DNA from: an uncultured Peptococcaceae bacterium
Lineage (GTDB): Bacteria; Bacillota; Peptococcia; Peptococcales; Peptococcaceae
Length of the DNA: 21,171 bases
Direction: 5' to 3'
Assembly (NCBI GenBank): GCA_900552455.1
Contig: URZX01000037.1
Span: forward strand, 1 to 21,171
A model generated the notes under the pieces. That model saw only the letters and a list, made by a program, of their open reading frames with translations. It was not told the origin of the DNA and did no database searches. The translations under genes were made by a program, and so were the position numbers. Shown here piece by piece: positions 7,173 to 12,861 of the stretch. The stretch's first letter is position 1. Each line of letters starts with the position of its first letter.

Positions 7173-8509
7173 CAGTGTTTGATTTTGCCGATGCGCTCAC
7201 ACCGTTTATTGAATCGCTGATGTTTTTTATGCTCTTTGAAGCATTTTTGAAACGACGTGAAACGCTCCCTATTTGGAGCTATGGTGCAGGTGGTCTGATC
7301 TTGGCGGCGTTGATCGCGCTGAGTAATCATTATTTGTTGTTTGCTTTTTCTAATATTATTTTTTTTACGGGCGCTGCATTTCTTGTTTCAAGATGTTTGT
7401 ATCGTGGTACTTGGAAACATTTGATATTGATCTCAGTTTTAGGTTCGACGATTGTTGGAGTAAGTGAGATTCTTGTCTTATATATTATCACGTCAGGTTT
7501 TTCGATCACGGTGGATCAGGCAGTAAGAATTCCAGAATATCGGTTCCTTGGTGTGGTTGTATCAAAAATAATCGGATTGATTATTTGTAATGCTATTCGT
7601 ATAAAATCATGGAAAAAGAAGCATTATGAGTATAATGTGTATTGGATATTGTTTATCGTTTTATTTACTGGTCCACTGATTGCAGTATTTTTAATTTTTA
7701 AATTGACATATGAAGTAGATACCACTACTTATAATGGCATGGCAGTTTTTTCAGCTTTTGCGTTACTTTTTGGGGCAATCTTTGCCCTTTATTTATATGA
7801 ACGATTGGAAATACAACGCGTTATTTTGCGTGAGCGTGATCAGTACGAACAACACCTCAGGGGACAGCTCAAATATCTTGATGAACTCCTGTTTAAACAA
7901 AAAGAATTGCGCAGCTTTAAGCACGATATTTCCAATCAGCTCGTGTCGTTAAAAGGCTATTTTGCTTCTGGTGATAACAACGGTGGATTGCAGCATATCA
8001 ATTCCCTGCTCCAGCTTGTAGAGGATACAGCGCCAGCGATCGACACCGGAAATATTGCCCTCGATGCCATCCTCAGCACCAAACAGGCGATCGCTGTTCA
8101 CAAAGGGATCCAGTTCGATGCGCATATTCGTATCGGCGAACAACTCACCATCGATCCTGTGGATCTCAGCGTGATCTTTGGCAATGCGCTGGATAATGCC
8201 ATCGAAGCTTGTGATCGACTCACCGCTGGCGAAAAACGCATCATTCTCGATTTGCGCCAGCAGGACAACACTCTTTTCTGCCAGCTTGCCAATACCGCGC
8301 CGCCACGACAGAGTGAAGCGCTTTCCACTTCAAAATCCGATAAAGAAAACCACGGCCACGGCTTTGCAAACCTCACCGCTTCCATCAAAAAATACGACGG
8401 TGAACCCATGGTGATTTGGAATGGTGACTGGTTCACGCTTTCTTTTATGCTCTTTATGTCAACAGCAACAGAAAATAATAAGGATAATTCACAAGACACG
8501 CCAATTTGA
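7169..8509 (+). CDS. AgrC-like GHKL sensor histidine kinase, intact
   Basis: 446 residues from the ATG at 7169, preceded by AAGGAGG (7154-7160) inside the regulator gene. The N-terminal ~210 residues are hydrophobic with about six membrane segments, the usual sensor of cyclic-peptide receptors of the AgrC/FsrC group. A coiled helical linker follows (~212-248), then His252 in SFKHDISNQL as predicted phosphorylation site. The ATP-binding GHKL domain shows FGNALDNAIEAC (N-box, ~337-348) and NHGHGFANL (G-box, ~394-402). It is the intact counterpart of the pseudogene at 2653-3953 and is co-translated with the regulator at 6459. With an AgrB-like protease gene about 110 bp downstream, its ligand is probably a peptide made by that operon; the ligand itself is not demonstrated. 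The membrane half is AT-richer than the kinase half, as in the pseudogene. Confidence 0.92.
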   Translation: MTVFDFADALTPFIESLMFFMLFEAFLKRRETLPIWSYGAGGLILAALIALSNHYLLFAFSNIIFFTGAAFLVSRCLYRGTWKHLILISVLGSTIVGVSEILVLYIITSGFSITVDQAVRIPEYRFLGVVVSKIIGLIICNAIRIKSWKKKHYEYNVYWILFIVLFTGPLIAVFLIFKLTYEVDTTTYNGMAVFSAFALLFGAIFALYLYERLEIQRVILRERDQYEQHLRGQLKYLDELLFKQKELRSFKHDISNQLVSLKGYFASGDNNGGLQHINSLLQLVEDTAPAIDTGNIALDAILSTKQAIAVHKGIQFDAHIRIGEQLTIDPVDLSVIFGNALDNAIEACDRLTAGEKRIILDLRQQDNTLFCQLANTAPPRQSEALSTSKSDKENHGHGFANLTASIKKYDGEPMVIWNGDWFTLSFMLFMSTATENNKDNSQDTPI

Positions 8510-8530
8510 CAGCAAAAATTGCGTCTTGTG
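8490..8530 (+). repeat. Inverted repeat spanning the kinase stop codon
   Basis: CACAAGAC (8490-8497) pairs with GTCTTGTG (8523-8530), and inside it CAATTT (8502-8507) pairs with AAATTG (8516-8521). The right arm is the first of the two AATTGCG direct repeats, so the same motif is present three times, once inverted. It could be a regulator site or an RNA hairpin reducing read-through. Confidence 0.5.
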
Positions 8531-8589
8531 GTCATTTAATTGCGGCTTGTGCCACTTTTCGGCACAGGCCGCTTTTTTGTGATATACTT
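8517..8589 (+). promoter_or_regulatory. Putative activator-dependent promoter of the agrB-like operon
   Basis: AATTGCGTCTTGTG (8517-8530) is repeated as AATTGCGGCTTGTG (8538-8551), 21 bp apart. CGGCACAG (8560-8567) and a -10 TATACT (8584-8589) follow; the -35 position (GGCACA) is poor. The spacing from CGGCACAG to the -10 (24 nt) nearly equals that of the stalk-gene promoter (23 nt). The second repeat overlaps the kinase terminator hairpin, so part of the shared sequence could be coincidental. Confidence 0.45.
8542..8578 (+). terminator. Terminator of the regulator-kinase operon
   Basis: GCGGCTTGTGCC (8542-8553) pairs with GGCACAGGCCGC (8561-8572) as a continuous 12-bp stem with one G-U pair, a 7-nt loop and T6. 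It separates the kinase gene from the agrB-like operon, whose -10 lies only 6 nt downstream. Confidence 0.88.
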
Positions 8590-8617
8590 CCGTCAAAGCA
8601 AAGGAGTGAGAAAATTC

Positions 8618-9220
8618 ATGCAAAAGCTCGCGCAAGGAACAGCAGAACGATTAGTTGCTCAGGGGATCATCCGCGAAGAAGATGCACCAATTTATCGTTA
8701 CGGTCTTGAAGCCATGTATTCTTCGTTGTTGGAATTGCTGTCAATCCTGGCTTTGGCGGCATTGATTGGCAATTTCTGGCAGACGGTGCTGTTTTTTGCA
8801 GCGTTCATTCCTCTACGTTTGTACGCTGGCGGCTACCATGCCAGCACCAGATTGCGTTGCTTCCTGACTTCTCTGGTTGTGTATGCAGCATTCACCATTG
8901 CGCTAAAAATCGTTCCCGTTGCGTGGTTTGTGCCGCTTGCCTTTATCGGTGGTGCAGTATCGTTCCTGATCATCTGGCTGTTTGCGCCGGTGATCCATCA
9001 GAATCATCGCAGTGGTCTGAAACACCAGGTCCGGTTCCGAAGGATCAGCATCAGGATCTGTGTGGTCGAAGTATCTGCTATCATCGTCGGGCAGATCCTA
9101 TGGTCAGAAAGTGCATTGTTTTTCGTTGCTTTGCTGGGTCTGTTGGCAGAAACGCTGTCCATCTTGGCAGTGAAGTCTCAATCTGTTAAGCAGGCGATCG
9201 TTTTAGAAGGGAGAGAATAA
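8618..9220 (+). CDS. AgrB-like membrane peptidase processing a signal-peptide precursor
   Basis: 200 residues from the ATG at 8618, preceded by AAAGGAGTG (8600-8608). AgrB-family proteins are multi-pass membrane cysteine endopeptidases that cut and cyclise AgrD-type precursors. The diagnostic motif RLYAGGYHASTRLRC is present, giving predicted catalytic His74 and Cys81, followed by about four further membrane helices. Length is normal for the family. A 27-codon ORF begins 2 nt after the stop codon, the position expected for the peptide substrate, though it is atypical. The matching receptor pair lies just upstream. This is an agr/fsr-type quorum-sensing module with reversed order (regulator-kinase first, processor second) and separate transcription. 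I leave the symbol blank because the family is clear but the specific system is not. Confidence 0.9.
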   Translation: MQKLAQGTAERLVAQGIIREEDAPIYRYGLEAMYSSLLELLSILALAALIGNFWQTVLFFAAFIPLRLYAGGYHASTRLRCFLTSLVVYAAFTIALKIVPVAWFVPLAFIGGAVSFLIIWLFAPVIHQNHRSGLKHQVRFRRISIRICVVEVSAIIVGQILWSESALFFVALLGLLAETLSILAVKSQSVKQAIVLEGRE

Positions 9221-9222
9221 AA

Positions 9223-9306
9223 ATGGTAAAGGTCAGATCGTTCATCCACTCCTATGGCTCTTGGAGGAACAAATATTCTTCCTGGAATATGATTAAAAAT
9301 AGGTGA
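9223..9306 (+). CDS. Small basic peptide, candidate AgrD-like signal precursor (27 aa)
   Basis: The ATG at 9223 starts 2 nt after the agrB-like stop, and GAAGGGAGAG (about 9206-9215) lies 8-10 nt before it. The stop codon (9304-9306) lies inside the AGGTGA ribosome-binding site of the next gene, suggesting translational coupling and a genuine gene. The peptide contains SYGSWRNKYSSWNM and is strongly basic with no acidic residue. Classical AgrD precursors have a thiolactone Cys and an acidic C-terminal tail; both are missing. A serine lactone, as in the Enterococcus Fsr pheromone, is conceivable for the YSSWNM segment. Alternatives are a degenerated agrD or a chance ORF in leader sequence. The assignment rests on position only. 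Confidence 0.4.
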   Translation: MVKVRSFIHSYGSWRNKYSSWNMIKNR

Positions 9307-9315
9307 ATATCAACA

Positions 9316-9699
9316 ATGAAATTCTTGAGATATATTTTTGGAATGGTACTGGTATTCGCAGCATGTCTTTTGACTCAAGAACTAAGGGAGTCTACCGCAT
9401 TACAAATGTTTCTGATTTCTCCATCTAAAATATATGCTGTGATGATCGCGTGTGTATCATTGTTTGTTTTAGGTGCAGGCTATTGTTTTGGTAGGGAATT
9501 CAGACGTCAGGATTTCCCTGCAAAAATAACAACTGTCATTTTTGCATTATTGATAATTGTGCAAGAGAGCGTTCTGCTTTTTGGTGGCGTTGTTAATAGT
9601 AATTTTTTGATGTGGGTGAATATGTGGATCCCTAATATGACAATAGCTACGTATTTGGCAGCGTTTTTGACTGGGATGGTTTGGGGAAGTAAAAAATAA
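9316..9699 (+). CDS. Four-helix membrane protein in the agrB-like operon, unknown family
   Basis: 127 residues from the ATG at 9316, with AGGTGA (9301-9306) as ribosome-binding site overlapping the stop of the peptide ORF. Four hydrophobic segments are visible: about residues 5-20, 37-58, 68-92 and 100-122, with a basic loop (GREFRRQD) after the second. No motif or family is recognised. It appears co-transcribed with the agrB-like gene, so it might help export, immunity or signalling, but nothing in the sequence decides this. Base composition becomes AT-rich from this gene onward to about 11110, unlike the agrB-like gene. About 160 bp without a convincing gene follow (9700-9862), holding only the inverted repeat at 9766-9804. 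Confidence 0.75.
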   Translation: MKFLRYIFGMVLVFAACLLTQELRESTALQMFLISPSKIYAVMIACVSLFVLGAGYCFGREFRRQDFPAKITTVIFALLIIVQESVLLFGGVVNSNFLMWVNMWIPNMTIATYLAAFLTGMVWGSKK

Positions 9700-9765
9700 T
9701 TTCTACTTAAAAGAAAAAAATACTCGAAAGATTGTTTATTAATCTATTATTGGATTAACTAGCTT

Positions 9766-9804
9766 CTATCTATGTTCAATTCATAGAAAACTGAACATAG
9801 ATAG
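9766..9804. repeat. Perfect 13-bp inverted repeat, possible operator
   Basis: CTATCTATGTTCA (9766-9778) and TGAACATAGATAG (9792-9804) are perfect inverted copies separated by 13 nt. No T run follows, so it is not a typical terminator. A -10-like TATACT (9820-9825) lies 15 bp after it, with no good -35, so the repeat may be an operator for the gene starting at 9863. Confidence 0.5.
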
Positions 9805-9862
9805 TATGTAAATGAATTATATACTCTTTTGAGTTAGCAAAAAAGTGTAGAAGGATGTAAAG

Positions 9863-10137
9863 ATGTTTAGTGCACCGCATACAGCCAGTTTATTTGATGA
9901 AGTTTTCTCGCTTGATTGCAACCGATATTTTTAGAATTTGTTCAGAAATATTTTTTGATTTTTATAGTGGTATTTGTTATAAATCTCATTGTGTTTTTTA
10001 CATATTCATCAAAACTTTTGGCAAGAAAGAAATTTGTGTTTAAAATTGTAGTAATTTTGAACGCTGGAGTGTGTATTGTTTCTGGATTAGTTGTTTTTTC
10101 GGTATTCTTAGAGAAGTTAAGAATCATGTTTATGTAG
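9863..10137 (+). pseudogene. Small membrane protein gene with an early frameshift (paralogue of 10822-11109)
   Basis: The ATG at 9863 follows GAAGGA (9850-9855) and opens a 23-codon frame containing SAPHTASLFDEVFSLD before TAG at 9932. The -1 frame continues as PIFLEFVQKYFLIFIV and then two hydrophobic helices (about 45 further residues) to the stop at 10137. Joined, the two pieces align along their length with the protein at 10822-11109: HTASLFDEV with HSGSFLDEL, and PIFLEFVQKYF with PVLWEKFSPYF. So this is one gene with a 1-nt shift, not two. The zero-frame stop follows a TTT codon inside a T5 run (TATTTTTAG), so a -1 ribosomal slip is possible but unproven. It lies 14 nt before the secreted-protein gene and is probably in its operon. 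Confidence 0.65.
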
Positions 10138-10151
10138 AAAGGAGAATAAAA

Positions 10152-10751
10152 ATGAAAAAGATCGTATCTATATTGTTAACATTTTCATTGGCAATATCTT
10201 CAATAGCGTTTATCATGCCTCAAACAGCGTTTGCTGCAAACGAGAATGAAAATGTAGAATATCAAAAAGAATTGATAAGTACAGATGTTGATTACTTTAT
10301 TGATGAAGAAACTGGTTTAAAATATCAAATTGTATTTGAAGAATATATAGATGTTCCAAAAACAGGTGCAGCGAATATTAATAATGCAGCTGAAACTAGA
10401 TCATTATTTCCAGAATATACGCTTGGAGAAAGAAGATACTATACAATAAAGGTGCAAAATGATGATTTAGCAGATGTTGGCGAGCTTGGACAAACTTTAT
10501 CCGATAGAGGAAAACAAGAACTTGCAAGAAAAATTGCAAATCAATTAGTTGCAAAAGTTGGATCAAAATTTTTACCAGGAATTAATGCGGCATCAATTGC
10601 AATTGAAGTTGCTGCCAAATTAAACAATGCAGTTGGAAATAATGGATTTAAAGCAGATATTACCTTGATTTATTCTAGTACATATATCAACGGAGGTGGC
10701 TATTATTTGTATGGATGGGGAATAGAAGATATTAGCGTTGGTCTTTATTAA
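10152..10751 (+). CDS. Secreted protein of unknown family in the AT-rich island
   Basis: 199 residues from the ATG at 10152 after AAAGGAG; an upstream in-frame extension to 10071 lacks a good start. A clear Sec signal peptide (MKKIVSILLTFSLAISSIAF) leads to TAFA-AN near residue 29. The mature part is Glu/Asp-rich at first, then has an Ala-rich segment (about 125-165, KIANQLVAKVGSKFLPGINAA split across it) and a Gly/Tyr-rich end, NGGGYYLYGWGIEDISVGLY. I recognise no enzyme motif, lipobox or anchor, so release outside the cell is likely. Flanking genes encode two paralogous small membrane proteins, and an AgrB-like operon lies upstream. That layout resembles bacteriocin or toxin loci with immunity genes, but no bacteriocin family is identified. 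Base composition differs from the neighbouring regions, suggesting acquisition by transfer. Confidence 0.8.
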   Translation: MKKIVSILLTFSLAISSIAFIMPQTAFAANENENVEYQKELISTDVDYFIDEETGLKYQIVFEEYIDVPKTGAANINNAAETRSLFPEYTLGERRYYTIKVQNDDLADVGELGQTLSDRGKQELARKIANQLVAKVGSKFLPGINAASIAIEVAAKLNNAVGNNGFKADITLIYSSTYINGGGYYLYGWGIEDISVGLY

Positions 10752-10761
10752 TATTTTTATG

Positions 10762-10791
10762 GAAAATGCGGTGGATTTCCACCGTATTTTC
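10762..10791. terminator. Terminator after the secreted-protein gene
   Basis: GAAAATGCGGTGGA (10762-10775) pairs with TCCACCGTATTTTC (10778-10791) with one G-U pair and a tight loop. A and T runs flank the stem, so it could act in both directions. Confidence 0.75.
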
Positions 10792-10821
10792 TATTAAGCT
10801 ATATAATAAACTTGTGAGGAG

Positions 10822-11109
10822 GTGTATTTATGCCCAGCAGTACATAGTGGTAGTTTTTTAGATGAGTTAAAAGAATGGGGAGCCTACGATTATATTCCTG
10901 TACTTTGGGAGAAATTTTCGCCATATTTTATATCATCAGGATGTATCTTATTGATTATTGGAGGTGTGCTTGGTATCATAACGCGCAAATACCGAAAAAA
11001 ACAGCACACTCTAATAAAGATCATCGATTGCATGAGATTTGTATTTTTACTTGGAGGCGCTATTCTAGTAACTACTTATTTGATAGAGTTACTATTGCCA
11101 AGTGGATAA
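10822..11109 (+). CDS. Small two-helix membrane protein, start region damaged (paralogue of 9863-10137)
   Basis: The open frame encodes up to 95 residues: a hydrophilic N-terminal part (HSGSFLDELKEWGAYDYIP), a helix near CILLIIGGVLGII, a very basic turn (TRKYRKKQH) and a second helix near MRFVFLLGGAILVTTYL. The only in-frame start is a GTG at 10822 that lies inside AGGAGG (10817-10822), an impossible spacing. The well-placed ATG at 10830 is in another frame and meets TAG after five codons. Codon-by-codon alignment with the paralogue at 9863 fits if two bases are missing around 10839-10842. So this gene also seems frameshifted near its start. A function as immunity protein for the secreted protein at 10152 is only a guess from position. 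It reads on towards the HicB-like gene 24 nt downstream. Confidence 0.55.
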   Translation: MYLCPAVHSGSFLDELKEWGAYDYIPVLWEKFSPYFISSGCILLIIGGVLGIITRKYRKKQHTLIKIIDCMRFVFLLGGAILVTTYLIELLLPSG

Positions 11110-11133
11110 AGAAAGAGAAGGTGGAAGAAGAGC

Positions 11134-11487
11134 ATGAAAAACGATCTTCTTTTTTATCGTGGCTATGTGGCGACGGTGTGGCTGGATGTAAAGTCGGGGC
11201 TGTTGCGCGGGCGTGTGGAGGGGACGAATGCGGAGCTTGCATTTGAAACGGCGGACGCTGGCGCGGTGGAGGCGCTGTTCCACGATGTGGTGGATGACTA
11301 TCTGGCGCATTGTGAGGAATGGGGGCGCAGGCCGGCGCGGCAGTATCACGGGGTGTTCAGTGTGCGGATGGATGCGGCGCTGCATGGGCGGCTGGTGCAC
11401 TGGGCGAAGGTGCATGGGATGTCGCTGAATGCGGCGATGGTGCGCGCGGCGGAGGAGCTTTTGAAAGGTCAGATGGAGACGGACTGA
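11134..11487 (+). CDS. HicB-like antitoxin, without a recognisable hicA
   Basis: 117 residues from the ATG at 11134 with a modest ribosome-binding site (GGAAGAAG). The N-terminal domain (1-~68) shows the HicB pattern YRGYVATV, GRVEG, ALFHDVVDDYLAHC and GRRPARQYHG. A C-terminal ribbon-helix-helix part (~70-112) contains FSVRMDAALHGRLVHWAK and SLNAAMVRAAEELL. HicB proteins neutralise the mRNA interferase HicA and repress their own promoter. HicA is normally a 55-80-residue neighbour with a double-stranded-RNA-binding fold and active-site His; none is seen on either side, so this is an orphan. It may have been kept as a transcriptional regulator. From here the sequence returns to high GC with heavy GCG codon use, unlike the AT-rich island just upstream. 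The stop codon sits in the loop of a terminator. Confidence 0.82.
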   Translation: MKNDLLFYRGYVATVWLDVKSGLLRGRVEGTNAELAFETADAGAVEALFHDVVDDYLAHCEEWGRRPARQYHGVFSVRMDAALHGRLVHWAKVHGMSLNAAMVRAAEELLKGQMETD

Positions 11488-11505
11488 GGTCTGTCTCCTT
11501 TTTTT
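11475..11505 (+). terminator. Terminator overlapping the end of the HicB-like gene
   Basis: GGAGACGGAC (11475-11484) pairs with GTCTGTCTCC (11489-11498) with one G-U pair and a loop holding the TGA stop codon, then T7. Confidence 0.9.
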
Positions 11506-11516
11506 ATGCTATGCGG

Positions 11517-11560
11517 ATGCGGAGATGGGCGCTTTGGTGCGCTGGTCTCTGCATTTTTTT
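11517..11560 (+). terminator. Second terminator-like hairpin
   Basis: ATGCGGAGA (11517-11525) pairs with TCTCTGCAT (11546-11554), with possible extra GCGC pairing inside, then a T7 run. It backs up the terminator 12 nt before it. Bases 11561-11690 hold no supported gene. Confidence 0.7.
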
Positions 11561-11694
11561 ATGGGCTTGTGGTATCAGTTGTGGTGAAAAGGGCGAGATA
11601 AAGGAATACCATGGTTAAAAGTGATTTTATTTAATGACAAATCAGAATATTCCTGACATAATGAAGAGGCATCGATGACTTCATCGCTGCCCCG

Positions 11695-11717
11695 GGGCAG
11701 TCTTAAGGAGACTGTCC
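11695..11717 (+). promoter_or_regulatory. Hairpin holding the ribosome-binding site of the HTH gene
   Basis: GGGCAGTC (11695-11702) pairs with GACTGTCC (11710-11717) with one G-U pair. The loop contains TTAAGGA, so the AAGGAG ribosome-binding site of the gene at 11721 is partly in the loop and partly in the stem. A second small hairpin, CGATGA/TCATCG, precedes it (about 11673-11686). This could restrict or time translation. Confidence 0.4.
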
Positions 11718-11720
11718 TTT

Positions 11721-12170
11721 ATGACAACTGAGAACAATGAACTGGTTTGCCTGACGATCTTTGACGACGACACGGATCGTCCGCTGGTGCGGGCGATGGT
11801 GGAGCGGGAGGTGTTTGCGGGTTATCACAAGGCGCGCAATCACGACCGTTATCTGGCGAAGAAGGCGCGAGCGCGGGAGTGTTCCTACGATGCGAAGGAG
11901 TCGCAGGGGATCTCTGGGGCGGCGTATCTGGATCATCTGACGGCACGGCACGCGCAGGAGGCGCCTGTGGAGGAGGGGCTTTACGAGGCGCTCCACGAGG
12001 CGATGGCGACGCTGGACGAGCGCATGCAGGAGGCGCTTTGGGCGCTGGCCTGCGGGGAAACGACGGAGCGGGCGCTGGCGGAGGAGTGGCAGTTGAGCAA
12101 GTCGACGTTCCACGATCGCAAGGTGCGTGCGGAGCTTGCGGCGCGGGGATATGGCAAAACGGATCATTAA
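11721..12170 (+). CDS. Small sigma-region-4-like HTH protein
   Basis: 149 residues from the ATG at 11721, with AAGGAG (11705-11710) as ribosome-binding site inside a hairpin. The first ~90 residues are charged and rich in Arg, Asp and Glu (REVFAGYHKARNHDRYLAKK) and match no domain I know. Residues ~93-145 look like a sigma-70 region 4 helix-turn-helix: LHEAMATLDERMQEALWALA, then TTERALAEEWQLSKSTFHDR. Such short sigma-like proteins occur in phage-derived clusters and next to DUF1659/DUF2922 genes. A role in controlling the downstream DUF1659-DUF2922-amidase genes is plausible but inferred from order only. A strong terminator (12177) separates it from them, so they have their own promoter. Confidence 0.7.
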   Translation: MTTENNELVCLTIFDDDTDRPLVRAMVEREVFAGYHKARNHDRYLAKKARARECSYDAKESQGISGAAYLDHLTARHAQEAPVEEGLYEALHEAMATLDERMQEALWALACGETTERALAEEWQLSKSTFHDRKVRAELAARGYGKTDH

Positions 12171-12176
12171 CGAAGG

Positions 12177-12214
12177 CGCAGGTGGCGGATTTTTCCGCTG
12201 CCTGCGATTTTTTT
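12177..12214 (+). terminator. Strong terminator after the HTH gene
   Basis: CGCAGGTGGCGGA (12177-12189) pairs with TCCGCTGCCTGCG (12194-12206) as a 13-bp stem with two G-U pairs and a TTTT loop, followed by T7. Confidence 0.9.
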
Positions 12215-12230
12215 GCGATTTTTTTCTGAG

Positions 12231-12257
12231 ATGCCCGACCAAAAGGGCGTTTTTTTA
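12231..12257 (+). terminator. Possible second, short terminator
   Basis: ATGCCC (12231-12236) pairs with GGGCGT (12245-12250) including one G-U pair, followed by T7. Confidence 0.45.
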
Positions 12258-12313
12258 CATCTATATATGAGGGGGCAAGATCCTCTGAAATAAATGGAAG
12301 GGAGGTGTTCAAA

Positions 12314-12535
12314 ATGGCTGTAACTGCTACGAATCAGGTGACGAAGGCGAAGCTTGTGTTCCAGGTGGAAAACGAGGAAGGCGAGATGCGCCAGACGAGC
12401 CGCACCTTTTCGAATCTTGTTCCGGATGTGGGCAATGATGCGCTGCATGCGGGGATGAGCGCTGTGGCCGGTCTGATGGATGTGACTGGTGTGAGTGTGA
12501 TGCGTGTGGATGAGAGTGCGCTTGTGAGTGAGTAA
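12314..12535 (+). CDS. DUF1659 family small protein
   Basis: 73 residues from the ATG at 12314 with GGGAGGTG (about 12300-12307). The opening MAVTATNQVTKAKLVFQVE, the middle FSNLVPDV and the length fit the DUF1659 family of small Bacillota proteins, usually found just before a DUF2922 gene as here. No enzymatic function is known. The protein has no cysteine, signal peptide or membrane segment. The gap to the next gene is 36 nt and no terminator lies between, so the two are probably one transcript. Confidence 0.82.
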   Translation: MAVTATNQVTKAKLVFQVENEEGEMRQTSRTFSNLVPDVGNDALHAGMSAVAGLMDVTGVSVMRVDESALVSE

Positions 12536-12571
12536 GGATGTGTGATGAGATGATGGAAGGGAGGTGAAAAT

Positions 12572-12802
12572 ATGGCTGAAAAGAAGCTTGTGATGACTTT
12601 TGCGACTGCATCTGGTGGTAAGTCTTCTATGACGCTCTCTGATGCGAAGCAGACGATGGACGACACTACTGTGAAGTCTGCGATGCAGGCGATGTGCGAC
12701 GCGAATGCTTTTGCGACGAGCAAGGGGGATGCGTACTCTGCGCCGTTGGCTGCTTCCTATGTGGAAGAGGTGGAATCTGTGCTGTTTGATGATGAGGTGT
12801 AA
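12572..12802 (+). CDS. DUF2922 family small protein
   Basis: 76 residues from the ATG at 12572, after GGGAGGTG. The pattern KKLVMTFATASGGKSSMTLS, then VKSAMQAMCDANAF and a C-terminal SYVEEVESVLF, matches DUF2922, a small family of unknown function typically paired with DUF1659 in Bacillota. The pair often precedes an N-acetylmuramoyl-L-alanine amidase or YvrJ-type genes. Here the amidase follows after a hairpin, so the linkage is conserved although the biochemical role remains unknown. Confidence 0.82.
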   Translation: MAEKKLVMTFATASGGKSSMTLSDAKQTMDDTTVKSAMQAMCDANAFATSKGDAYSAPLAASYVEEVESVLFDDEV

Positions 12803-12813
12803 GGATTGGTTTT

Positions 12814-12836
12814 GAGGGGGATCTTCCCCCTCTTTT
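12814..12836 (+). terminator. Short terminator between DUF2922 and the amidase
   Basis: GAGGGGGA (12814-12821) pairs with TCCCCCTC (12825-12832) with a 3-nt loop and T4. The short T run suggests partial read-through to the amidase gene. Confidence 0.65.
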
Positions 12837-12861
12837 GATTAAATGAAGGGAGGGCCAGAAA

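Noticed and set aside
9252..9290. Alternative 12-codon peptide (MALGGTNILPGI) after the agrB-like gene
   Set aside because: No ribosome-binding site of its own, and the 27-codon frame is better coupled to both neighbours.
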